From Anaerolineaceae bacterium (GTDB taxonomy: Bacteria > Chloroflexota > Anaerolineae > Anaerolineales > Anaerolineaceae), in contig JAQTMA010000110.1 of assembly GCA_028714615.1 (NCBI GenBank), positions 4,154 through 10,866 of the forward strand: a stretch of 6,713 nucleotides of DNA, in the 5' to 3' direction. Below, in pieces: positions 1 through 4,985 of the stretch. A program made the position numbers and the translations under genes. The notes under the pieces were generated by a model. That model ran no database searches, was not told the origin of the DNA, and saw nothing but the letters and a program-made list of their open reading frames with translations. The stretch's first letter is position 1. Each line of letters opens with the position of its first letter.

Positions 1-515
1 AGGCCCATGCCTTCCAGAACAAGGTAGGCCAGCGGTTGACTGCCGAACCGGTTGACAACGGCATGCATCCCTTTCAGGTTGCCCAGGCCTTCTTCACCAA
101 CCGTAGCTATCAGCCACACATCCCCGGGAAGCAAAGCGCCGCGTTCTTTTAATAGCCAGGCCAAACCGAACATCCCGGCCAGGCCGGTGGAATTATCCCC
201 AATTCCCGGGCCAGCGATGATCCCTTCTTTGAAGGAAAGTGAAAGATCGGTCGCTGCTGGAAATACAGTGTCCAGGTGCGCGCTGACGACCAACGGTCGC
301 CGTTGCTGCACCCCGGGCAGGCGAGCGCAGGCATTCCCGGCTGAATCGATGCAAACGTTGAGTAGGCCAGCTTGCTCCATCTCCGTACAAACCCGTGTGG
401 CTCGTTGGCTCTCCGCATGGGTCGGAGCGGGGATTTGTTGGAAATCGCAGGCCAGCTCCAGGATACCTTGGTGTATCTCCTCCCGGAACAAAGGGATCGG
501 CCCGTGCGGACTCAT
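1..515 (-). CDS. M20-family zinc metallopeptidase/deacylase, C-terminus cut by window edge
   Basis: The visible part is the first 171 residues of a zinc-dependent amidohydrolase of the M20 clan, whose members (PepT, carboxypeptidase G2, ArgE, DapE) hydrolyse peptide or N-acyl bonds, usually in the cytoplasm. The catalytic motifs are in the expected order: SAHLDTVF with zinc ligand H80 and D82; GPGIGDNSTG with bridging D107; and VGEEGLGN with general base E141 and zinc ligand E142. The dimerisation domain and the last zinc ligands would lie beyond base 1, since family members usually have 350-450 residues. The ATG at 515 overlaps the stop of the upstream kinase gene as ATGA, with no strong ribosome binding site of its own, so coupled translation is likely. 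No signal peptide is visible. The GEEGLGN and HLDTVF forms recall tripeptidase/PepT-like members, but the substrate cannot be assigned from sequence alone. The family call is secure. Confidence 0.9.
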   Translation of the reverse strand, partial: MSPHGPIPLFREEIHQGILELACDFQQIPAPTHAESQRATRVCTEMEQAGLLNVCIDSAGNACARLPGVQQRRPLVVSAHLDTVFPAATDLSLSFKEGIIAGPGIGDNSTGLAGMFGLAWLLKERGALLPGDVWLIATVGEEGLGNLKGMHAVVNRFGSQPLAYLVLEGMG

Positions 516-1534
516 GCTGTCCGCACCATGTCACTGAGAGCCATTAGGCGAGCTTCTGCCAGGCCAGGCATGCATTCAAAAGCGTGGAAGGCATTCGTGT
601 GTTCAATCGTCAAGGAAGCGGAAACATTCCCTTGCAACGCTGCCCGGAGCGGGTCGTAGGAACGCCGCCAGCCTGTCAGGAAGCCCCCGCAGAAAGCGTC
701 TCCCGCTCCAGTGGGATTGACGACGCGAGCGGGATAGGCAGGGAGAATCCAACGCTTGTTCGACCCAGTTTCGAAGACATACTGGCCGCGTCCTCCGCGC
801 TTGATGACCACCATTTCGCAGCCATAGCTTGCCAGGGTTGCGGCCATTTCCCATAGGTCGGATGACCGGCCCTGGAAGAGGTTGCGCAGCTTTTCTTCGG
901 AGGTAAGAAAAGCCGTCAGGCCAGTAATGATGGAAGGGATATCGTCCCAAAAAACCGGATTCATGTACCCCTTCGCTGGATCAAGGGTGATGGTTGTGAC
1001 GTGTCCATGCCGCAATGACGGCGTCAGTAAGCTGTGGGTCAGGTAATCCATCGGGCAAAGATGGGCTGCGGCAGCATCCAGGTAATCAGCGGGGATATCC
1101 CCCAGCCTGATGCTTAGTGGACCAAGTTGAGTGCGGCTATCCAGGCTAGGAGGGGTAGTGTGGTAACCCAGCAACCCTTTTGGGAAAGGGAAACCCCTGC
1201 GGGCAAAGGCTGCGACGGGATTTTCTTCCAGCTCGGCGCCGCTTTCGGTCGCAAAGAAATAGCGCAAATCGAGCGGATCAGCTAACCGGTGAACGCCCCG
1301 GGTATTCATGCCTGCTTGGGAAAACCGTTCGATCCACTCCGCAGGATAGTCAGGGCTGATGCGACCTAAAAGCCCAATACCATTTTCCCAAACTGCCATG
1401 CCCGCCGCTGCGTAGATTACATTTCCGCCTGGGGCATCAATAACCGCTTGACCATCAGCCGGGAGCAGGTAATCCCGCCGGAAAAAGCCGGCCGCCAGAT
1501 AACGTAAGGGAGGGATCTCCGGCATGGCTTCCAT
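512..1534 (-). CDS. PfkB/ribokinase-fold kinase, substrate unknown
   Basis: This 340-residue protein is probably an ATP-dependent kinase of a sugar, nucleoside or related small alcohol. A PfkB substrate-site segment, GGNVIYAAAGMAVW, covers residues 36-49. A strand ending LDP lies at 184-186, the TSEEKLR segment near 211-217 takes the place of the usual N-x-x-E region, and VIKRGGRG (243-250) matches the strand and turn before the anion hole. The second PfkB signature is NPTGAGDAFCGGFL (273-286), with D279 as the expected catalytic base. Family members are usually 300-350 residues, so it is complete. Two departures are seen: asparagine-proline where D-T is common before TGAGD, and a middle region (about 115-180) that does not look like a standard ribokinase or fructokinase. 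Two starts are possible, ATG at 1534 or ATG at 1525; neither has a clear ribosome binding site. It is translationally coupled to the M20 gene, which suggests the two act on related metabolites. That link is inference. Confidence 0.85.
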   Translation of the reverse strand: MEAMPEIPPLRYLAAGFFRRDYLLPADGQAVIDAPGGNVIYAAAGMAVWENGIGLLGRISPDYPAEWIERFSQAGMNTRGVHRLADPLDLRYFFATESGAELEENPVAAFARRGFPFPKGLLGYHTTPPSLDSRTQLGPLSIRLGDIPADYLDAAAAHLCPMDYLTHSLLTPSLRHGHVTTITLDPAKGYMNPVFWDDIPSIITGLTAFLTSEEKLRNLFQGRSSDLWEMAATLASYGCEMVVIKRGGRGQYVFETGSNKRWILPAYPARVVNPTGAGDAFCGGFLTGWRRSYDPLRAALQGNVSASLTIEHTNAFHAFECMPGLAEARLMALSDMVRTA

Positions 1535-1538
1535 TATA
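1533..1538 (-). promoter_or_regulatory. Possible -10 box (TATAAT) for a leaderless kinase transcript
   Basis: A perfect TATAAT overlaps the first possible start codon (1534) of the kinase gene. The second in-frame ATG (1525) begins seven bases after it, which is where transcription would start. No convincing -35 hexamer is seen at 16-18 bases upstream (AGTGAT or similar), and no TG precedes the box. If real, the mRNA would be leaderless and the kinase would begin at residue 4 of the longer form. A chance match is possible. Confidence 0.3.
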
Positions 1539-1587
1539 AACGAGGATCGAAAGGGATCACTCCGTACCGGGTGAGACCCCGCTAAAG

Positions 1588-1791
1588 TTAATCTGTCCGC
1601 TCGGAGAGCAGCCGCAGCAAGCCGAGCACTCCCAGTCCTAGCTTGACCCCTTCGCCGGTGGTGAGTTGGGGCGCGTCGCCTTCGAGTTCAGCCCGTTTGA
1701 TGATCATATAGGCTGCGCCGAGGCCGATCAATGTGCCAACGATCCCGCCGATGATCAGCGTTTTCACCTTCCAGTTTTGATTATCGTCCAT
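1588..1791 (-). CDS. Small single-helix membrane protein, unknown function
   Basis: I do not recognise this 67-residue protein. After a short polar N-terminus (MDDNQNWKVK) comes one hydrophobic helix at about residues 11-31. It contains glycines at 15, 19 and 23 in a GxxxG-xxxG pattern, which often marks helix-helix packing or oligomerisation. A KRAELEGD charged stretch follows, then a second weakly hydrophobic, possibly amphipathic segment at 48-62 rich in G and L, and a polar end. The start is supported by GAGGG four bases before the ATG. It lies between two codirectional genes, 64 bp after the two-helix membrane protein and 53 bp before the kinase. The overall shape recalls YtxH-like small membrane proteins, but I see no specific match and make no functional claim. 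The good ribosome binding site and distinct composition make it likely to be a real gene. Confidence 0.7.
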   Translation of the reverse strand: MDDNQNWKVKTLIIGGIVGTLIGLGAAYMIIKRAELEGDAPQLTTGEGVKLGLGVLGLLRLLSERTD

Positions 1792-1837
1792 GCGTCCCTC
1801 GAATGTGGTTAGAAAATGATGACTACCCCCCTGGTCC

Positions 1838-1851
1838 TCCCGGGCTCGGGA
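1838..1851. other. Short hairpin after the two-helix membrane protein gene
   Basis: Arms TCCCG (1838-1842) and CGGGA (1847-1851) enclose a four-base loop. It begins four bases past the stop codon of the 1856-2287 gene. There is no T-tract on the minus strand, so it is not an intrinsic terminator by sequence. It might stabilise the 3' end or do nothing. Confidence 0.3.
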
Positions 1852-1855
1852 TCGT

Positions 1856-2287
1856 TCAAACGTTCTGTTGGCGCTTGAATAGGGTCCGCACGCCAGCCAG
1901 GATGCTTTCCAGGTTGATGACCGGACTGGCGGCTTTGTCTGAGAGGCGTTTCAGCGCGGCTGTCGCCCGATCCAGGGTATCTTGAGCCAACCGGGTGTAA
2001 TGGGGCATCACCCGGAGCAGGCGGGCGAGTAAGAAGATCATACCTGCACAGAGCACAAATAGCACCAATCCAACCACAGTCGTCGGGAGGATCAAGAAGA
2101 TCAATGATATATCCGAACTACGAACGATGGTCGAGTCTGGGGCTGTTGCTGCGAGGATAGCCACCGCTATGAAGATCAGTGCACCCAAAACAATCGGAAA
2201 GAGCACCTGCCACCAAACCTGCCATCGGTGGCGCTTCATGGTTATTGGGTTTGGTTCAGGAAGACGATGATGATCTGGATTATTCAT
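1856..2287 (-). CDS. Two-helix membrane protein, unknown function
   Basis: This 143-residue protein is not one I recognise. Residues 1-27 are polar and basic (MKRHRWQVWWQ near 17-27). Two hydrophobic segments follow, at about 28-48 (LFPIVLGALIFIAVAILAA) and 59-89 (DISLIFLILPTT... onwards), separated by a short polar loop with an APDST motif. The C-terminal 50 residues (about 93-143) are soluble, basic and probably helical. The positive charges on both flanks predict both ends in the cytoplasm, with a short outside loop. It follows the malic enzyme gene after 57 bp on the same strand. The ATG at 2287 lacks a ribosome binding site but lies six bases after an extended -10 element; an internal ATG at 2239 (residue 17) would also spare both helices. 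Coherent membrane architecture supports a real gene; no function is assigned. Confidence 0.72.
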   Translation of the reverse strand: MNNPDHHRLPEPNPITMKRHRWQVWWQVLFPIVLGALIFIAVAILAATAPDSTIVRSSDISLIFLILPTTVVGLVLFVLCAGMIFLLARLLRVMPHYTRLAQDTLDRATAALKRLSDKAASPVINLESILAGVRTLFKRQQNV

Positions 2288-2293
2288 ATCGAT

Positions 2294-2302
2294 ATTTTAG
2301 CA
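2294..2302 (-). promoter_or_regulatory. Extended -10 element just before the two-helix protein gene
   Basis: TGC followed by TAAAAT forms an extended -10 element on the minus strand. It ends six bases before the ATG at 2287, so transcription would begin at or next to the start codon and give a leaderless mRNA. No good -35 hexamer is seen, which is tolerated at extended -10 promoters. The absence of a ribosome binding site at this start fits. This is a sequence match only. Confidence 0.35.
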
Positions 2303-2344
2303 TGAATGAACAACCCATGCATAGCCGGTTCATGAGTCAGCGCA

Positions 2345-3625
2345 TCAATTGCATTCAATACAAGCTTTAAGCTGTTGGGGATACTGTTCTAAATCAACAG
2401 TGACCCGGGCAACGCCGCTTTCCATTGCTGCGCGGGCTACGGCAGGCGCCACCCACTGGGCGACCCGTGGGTCGAGGGGTTTGGGTACGATGTAATCGTC
2501 TCCAAAATGCAATTCCTCCACTCCATATGCCTTCAGCACCTGTTCAGGTACGGGTTCGTGCGCCAGAGCTGCCAGGGCTTTCGACGCAGCGTGTTTCATT
2601 TCATCATTGATCGCCTTAGCCCGTACGTCCAGGGCGCCGCGGAAAATATAGGGAAAGCCGAGCACGTTGTTGATCTGGTTGGGAAAATCAGAGCGACCGG
2701 TTGCGATGATAGCGTCCCGGCGAGCTGCACAGGCGCAATCATACGATATCTCTGGGGTGGGGTTGGCCATGGCGAAAATAACCGGCCGCACGGCCATGCT
2801 CTGGATCATCAGCTCATCGACGATGTTACCAACCGAAAGCCCGATGAGCACGTCTGCCCCGGGAAGAACTTCAGCCAGCCTGGCTGGGTGATTTCCCTGG
2901 GCGTAAACCTCTTTTTCAGGGAACATTGCCTCCGAACGACCGTGATATACCAGCCCGGCGATATCGCACATCCACACATGCTCGCGCGGGAGACCCATAC
3001 CCACCAGGTAGTTGGCGGAAGCGATCGCTGCGGCCCCTGCGCCGGAGAAGACGAGTTTGATATCCTCGATCCGTTTATTAGTCAGTTCGAGGGCATTGAT
3101 CAAAGCTGCCCCCAGGATAATGGCGGTCCCGTGCTGGTCATCGTGAAAGACAGGGATATCCAATTGGGCTTTGAGGCGGCGTTCCACGTAGAAACACTCT
3201 GGAGATTTGATGTCCTCCAGGTTGATCCCTCCAAAAGTTGGCGCGATCGCCCGCACGACTCGGATCAGCTCGTCAGGATCGCGAGTATCCACTTCAATGT
3301 CGAAGACGTCGATTCCGGCAAACTTTTTGAACAGCACGCCTTTGCCTTCCATTACAGGTTTAGACGCCAACGCTCCCTTGTCCCCTAAGCCGAGGATGGC
3401 GGTGCCATTCGAGATGACGGCGACTAAATTGCCTTTGGAAGTGTATTCATAAGCCAGGTCGGGATCGCGAGCGATCTCCAAAACCGGTTCAGCCACTCCT
3501 GGGGTATACGCCAGGCTCAGGTCGCGCTGGTTAACAAGCGGTTTGGTGATCGATATTGAAATTTTTCCAGGCCGATTCAGAAGATGATGGTAATCCAAAG
3601 CTTCCTGTCGGGTAATTTTGATCAT
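2345..3625 (-). CDS. Malic enzyme (oxidative decarboxylation of malate to pyruvate)
   Basis: The 426-residue product is a complete short-form malic enzyme, converting malate to pyruvate and CO2 with reduction of NAD or NADP in the cytoplasm. It links the TCA cycle to pyruvate and NAD(P)H supply. The N-terminal domain has [11 protein letters not shown] with catalytic Y40, the [15 protein letters not shown] segment (70-84), and [14 protein letters not shown] with catalytic K95. Metal ligands fall in [12 protein letters not shown] (E137, D138) and FHDDQHGT (D162, D163). The Rossmann domain starts at [11 protein letters not shown] (192-202), with D221 at the end of the second strand; ANPTPE (287-292) and [16 protein letters not shown] (318-333) complete the site. 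It resembles the catalytic part of MaeB without the phosphotransacetylase-like extension, and YtsJ/MaeA-type short enzymes. Cofactor preference is not clear. GGGAG eight bases before the ATG supports the start. The tail ends with a CIEC motif (C422, C425), not a feature I associate with this family. Confidence 0.96.
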   Translation of the reverse strand: MIKITRQEALDYHHLLNRPGKISISITKPLVNQRDLSLAYTPGVAEPVLEIARDPDLAYEYTSKGNLVAVISNGTAILGLGDKGALASKPVMEGKGVLFKKFAGIDVFDIEVDTRDPDELIRVVRAIAPTFGGINLEDIKSPECFYVERRLKAQLDIPVFHDDQHGTAIILGAALINALELTNKRIEDIKLVFSGAGAAAIASANYLVGMGLPREHVWMCDIAGLVYHGRSEAMFPEKEVYAQGNHPARLAEVLPGADVLIGLSVGNIVDELMIQSMAVRPVIFAMANPTPEISYDCACAARRDAIIATGRSDFPNQINNVLGFPYIFRGALDVRAKAINDEMKHAASKALAALAHEPVPEQVLKAYGVEELHFGDDYIVPKPLDPRVAQWVAPAVARAAMESGVARVTVDLEQYPQQLKACIECN

Positions 3626-3672
3626 GGTGAACGCTCCCGTGGGATGTAGAAAATGGATGGAGTCTCACACTC

Positions 3673-3681
3673 ATTCTAACA
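3673..3681 (-). promoter_or_regulatory. Extended -10 promoter of the malic enzyme gene
   Basis: TGT followed by TAGAAT on the minus strand is an extended -10 element with five of six consensus bases. The predicted start near 3666 would give a leader of about 40 bases that includes the GGGAG ribosome binding site at 3634-3638. The -35 position (GTCATT) is weak. Its place in the AT-rich part of a divergent interval makes it the best candidate for driving the leftward gene group. Confidence 0.45.
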
Positions 3682-3730
3682 TCGATCTATGGATTAATGA
3701 CGTTACGCTGGTGAAGCTGGTTGTATTCCA

Positions 3731-3759
3731 TTAACGATGGATTATGGGAGTGTTAAAAT
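3731..3759 (+). promoter_or_regulatory. Plus-strand promoter with -35 and extended -10
   Basis: TTAACG (3731-3736, four of six matches to TTGACA) lies 17 bases before TAAAAT (3754-3759), which is preceded by TGT (an extended -10). Transcription would start near 3766 and run rightwards into the structured interval and then recX. This is the best-formed plus-strand promoter in the interval. It lies back to back with the malic enzyme promoter, about 50 bases away, so one regulator could touch both. Confidence 0.45.
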
Positions 3760-3797
3760 ACACAAATCGAATATTCAGTAATCTATCGGTTTTAATG

Positions 3798-3803
3798 TAT
3801 AAT
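3798..3803 (+). promoter_or_regulatory. Second plus-strand -10 box (TATAAT)
   Basis: A perfect TATAAT sits in an AT-rich stretch; the 18-base-upstream hexamer is TTCAGT, a poor -35. The predicted start near 3810 lies just before the run of hairpins, so a transcript from here would consist mainly of the structured region. It is an alternative or tandem promoter to the one at 3731-3759. Confidence 0.35.
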
Positions 3804-3835
3804 ATTACCTGGCTCATACAATTTATAGGATTATC

Positions 3836-3864
3836 GATCCCCTGGATCTCCTCTCATGAGGAGA
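3836..3864 (+). repeat. Two abutting short hairpins in the recX upstream region
   Basis: GATCC (3836-3840) pairs with GGATC (3844-3848) across a three-base loop. TCTCCTC (3847-3853) pairs with GAGGAGA (3858-3864) across the loop TCAT. The two overlap by two bases, so they would compete or stack nearly end to end. There is no T-tract after the second, so this is not a standard terminator. Confidence 0.5.
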
Positions 3865-3926
3865 GCGGGCTATGGCTTGATTAATTTCACTCAATGAAAC
3901 GAATGTTGGTTGTGCTTCTTCATCTG

Positions 3927-4071
3927 ATAGCGCAATTGGGAGCCTGGGTACCGGCCCATCCCTGGAGACAGGCTACCCCTGTTCTCTTTCGGGCCGCCTG
4001 GAAAGCACCGGTCATGACCTACGCTCGGGCAATTCCAACCCGACCTATGCGGCTGTGCGCGTTATTGCTAT
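3927..4071 (+). ncRNA. Candidate structured RNA with possible pseudoknot, unidentified
   Basis: The pairing pattern suggests an RNA fold, though no known family was recognised. An outer stem joins ATAGC-AAT (3927-3936, with GC at 3932-3933 bulged) to ATTGCTAT (4064-4071). Inside, GGGAGCCTG (3938-3946) pairs with CAGGCT and CCC (3969-3978, one bulged A). Bases CGGCCC (3952-3957) in that loop can pair with GGGCCG (3991-3996) downstream, making an H-type pseudoknot with a six-base all-GC second stem. A tetraloop hairpin CCTG-GAGA-CAGG (3961-3972) competes with the first stem. Further 3' are the ten-base palindrome GGTCATGACC (4010-4019) and a TCGGG/CCCGA hairpin (4025-4043). It would be transcribed from the plus-strand promoters at 3731-3803. 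It may be a free small RNA or part of the recX leader. Stems this short arise by chance, so the call is tentative and the ends are those of the outer stem. Confidence 0.3.
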
Positions 4072-4092
4072 TTGAATTTGGATCCTAACTTG

Positions 4093-4135
4093 GAAGAGAT
4101 CGATTTTCGCACGCATCGCTGGGTTACCTCTCTTC
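4093..4135 (+). repeat. Nested inverted repeat in the recX upstream region
   Basis: GAAGAG (4093-4098) pairs with CTCTTC (4130-4135), and an inner CGAT (4101-4104) can pair with ATCG (4115-4118). No T-tract follows. The role is unknown. Confidence 0.3.
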
Positions 4136-4246
4136 GTGAACTAACAGGTAAGGAATAATGCACTGCTAAATCGTTAACCATTCAACCGAAGAAACCTCAG
4201 AGAATCCCCTCTGGGCAGGTTGAGGGTATTGTGTGGAAAGAATTTG

Positions 4247-4279
4247 CAGCCGTGGCCTGTAAGTGTAGGATTGCGGCTG
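4247..4279 (+). promoter_or_regulatory. Hairpin overlapping the recX initiation region
   Basis: CAGCCG (4247-4252) pairs with CGGCTG (4274-4279), with a 21-base loop. The loop contains AGGA (4267-4270), the only ribosome-binding-like sequence near recX, and the 3' arm ends just before the TTG at 4281. Folding could change access to the start region. This is inference from position. Confidence 0.3.
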
Positions 4280-4292
4280 TTTGTGTTTAAAC

Positions 4293-4985
4293 ATGGAAAA
4301 GAAGATTACCGCGCTAAAAGTTCAGAAACGGAATCCAAATCGGGTCAATGTATACCTGGAAGGGGAGTTCGCTTTTGGTCTCACCCGGATCGTGGCTGCC
4401 TGGCTTTCCGTAGGCCAGACGTTGAGTGACGCACAGATTCAAGCCCTGCAAACGCAGGACACAGATGAGGTCGCCTATCTGGCAGCCGTACGCCTCCTTA
4501 GCTACCGAGCGCGCTCTGAGACCGAGATCAGAACCCGTTTGATAAAGAAGGGGTTTGCTGAAGCAGTGATCGAAAGCGTCCTTGAGCGGCTTCGCCAGGC
4601 ACATCTGTTGGATGATACGCAGTTCGCTCAAGCCTGGGTCGAGAACCAGTCCAACTTCCGTCCTCGGGGAAGGAAAGCTTTGACGCTCGAGCTGCGTCAG
4701 AAGGGCATTGACGAGAACACGATCGATCAAGCATTAGAACAAGCAAATGACGAAGAATCCCTGGCCTTCCAGGCGGCAGAAAAACACGCTCGCCGCTGGG
4801 CTGGGTTGGAATGGCAAGAGTTCAGATTGAAACTAAGCCGGTTTTTGGCAAGGCGAGGCTTTTCTTACGGGACAACCATCCCGGTTGTACGGAGAATTTG
4901 GGAAGAACTCCGCCCGTCTGGAGATACATCCCAGGCGGGAAACGCGAATGAGACTGATGAAGAGGAAGCAGGATGGATAACTTAA
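4293..4985 (+). CDS. recX: Recombination regulator RecX
   Basis: RecX binds RecA filaments and limits or reshapes their activity in recombination and the SOS response. From the ATG at 4293 the product has 230 residues, near the long RecX type of Bacillus rather than the shorter E. coli form of about 165. Residues 1-55 form a beta-rich N-terminal part (KITALKVQKRNPNRVNVYLE, then FAFGL). Tandem three-helix RecX repeats follow: LLSYRARSETEIRTRLIKKGF (68-88), LLDDTQFAQAWVENQ with RPRGRKALTLELRQKGI (105-139), and a third at about 155-205 (KLSRFLARRGFSYGTTIPVV). The tail from about 208 is acidic and loose. An in-frame TTG at 4281 would add four residues (MCLN) and has AGGA ten bases upstream, whereas the ATG has none; the family's usual MxxKIT-like beginning favours the ATG. 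It overlaps rny by 13 bases. No recA is present nearby, though recX often follows recA. Confidence 0.93.
   Translation: MEKKITALKVQKRNPNRVNVYLEGEFAFGLTRIVAAWLSVGQTLSDAQIQALQTQDTDEVAYLAAVRLLSYRARSETEIRTRLIKKGFAEAVIESVLERLRQAHLLDDTQFAQAWVENQSNFRPRGRKALTLELRQKGIDENTIDQALEQANDEESLAFQAAEKHARRWAGLEWQEFRLKLSRFLARRGFSYGTTIPVVRRIWEELRPSGDTSQAGNANETDEEEAGWIT

Larger units (their letters stand above)
3626..4280. other. 655-bp interval without a convincing gene
   Basis: This divergent interval separates the malic enzyme gene from recX. The left third (3626-3830) is AT-rich and carries candidate promoters facing both ways. The remainder is closer to average GC and dense in inverted repeats: 3836-3848, 3847-3864, 3927-4071, 4093-4135 and 4247-4279. 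The longest plus-strand reading frame (3894-4088, 64 codons) has no ribosome binding site and no recognisable protein features. No tRNA, RNase P, tmRNA, SRP RNA or familiar riboswitch core was recognised by eye. Confidence 0.75.

Noticed and set aside
193..534. Minus-strand frame of 113 codons, and another at 149-418
   Set aside because: They are out of frame with the M20 gene on the same strand, whose frame shows all expected catalytic motifs.
1792..1855. An intrinsic terminator between the two small membrane protein genes
   Set aside because: The hairpin at 1838-1851 has a short stem and is followed by a G-rich stretch on the minus strand, not a T-tract.
2507..3388. A 293-codon plus-strand frame
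   Set aside because: It lies fully antisense to the well-supported malic enzyme gene, and its product has no domain-like pattern.
3894..4088. A 64-codon plus-strand frame starting MKRMLVVLLHLIAQ
   Set aside because: The first residues look like a signal peptide, but there is no ribosome binding site, the rest has no recognisable pattern, and the frame lies over strong inverted repeats better explained as RNA or non-coding DNA.
3810..4280. A known structural RNA (RNase P, tmRNA, SRP, 6S or a common riboswitch)
   Set aside because: None of the conserved cores that I can recall, such as the RNase P GAGGAAAGTC block, was found. 6S RNA cannot be excluded by eye because it is mainly structural.
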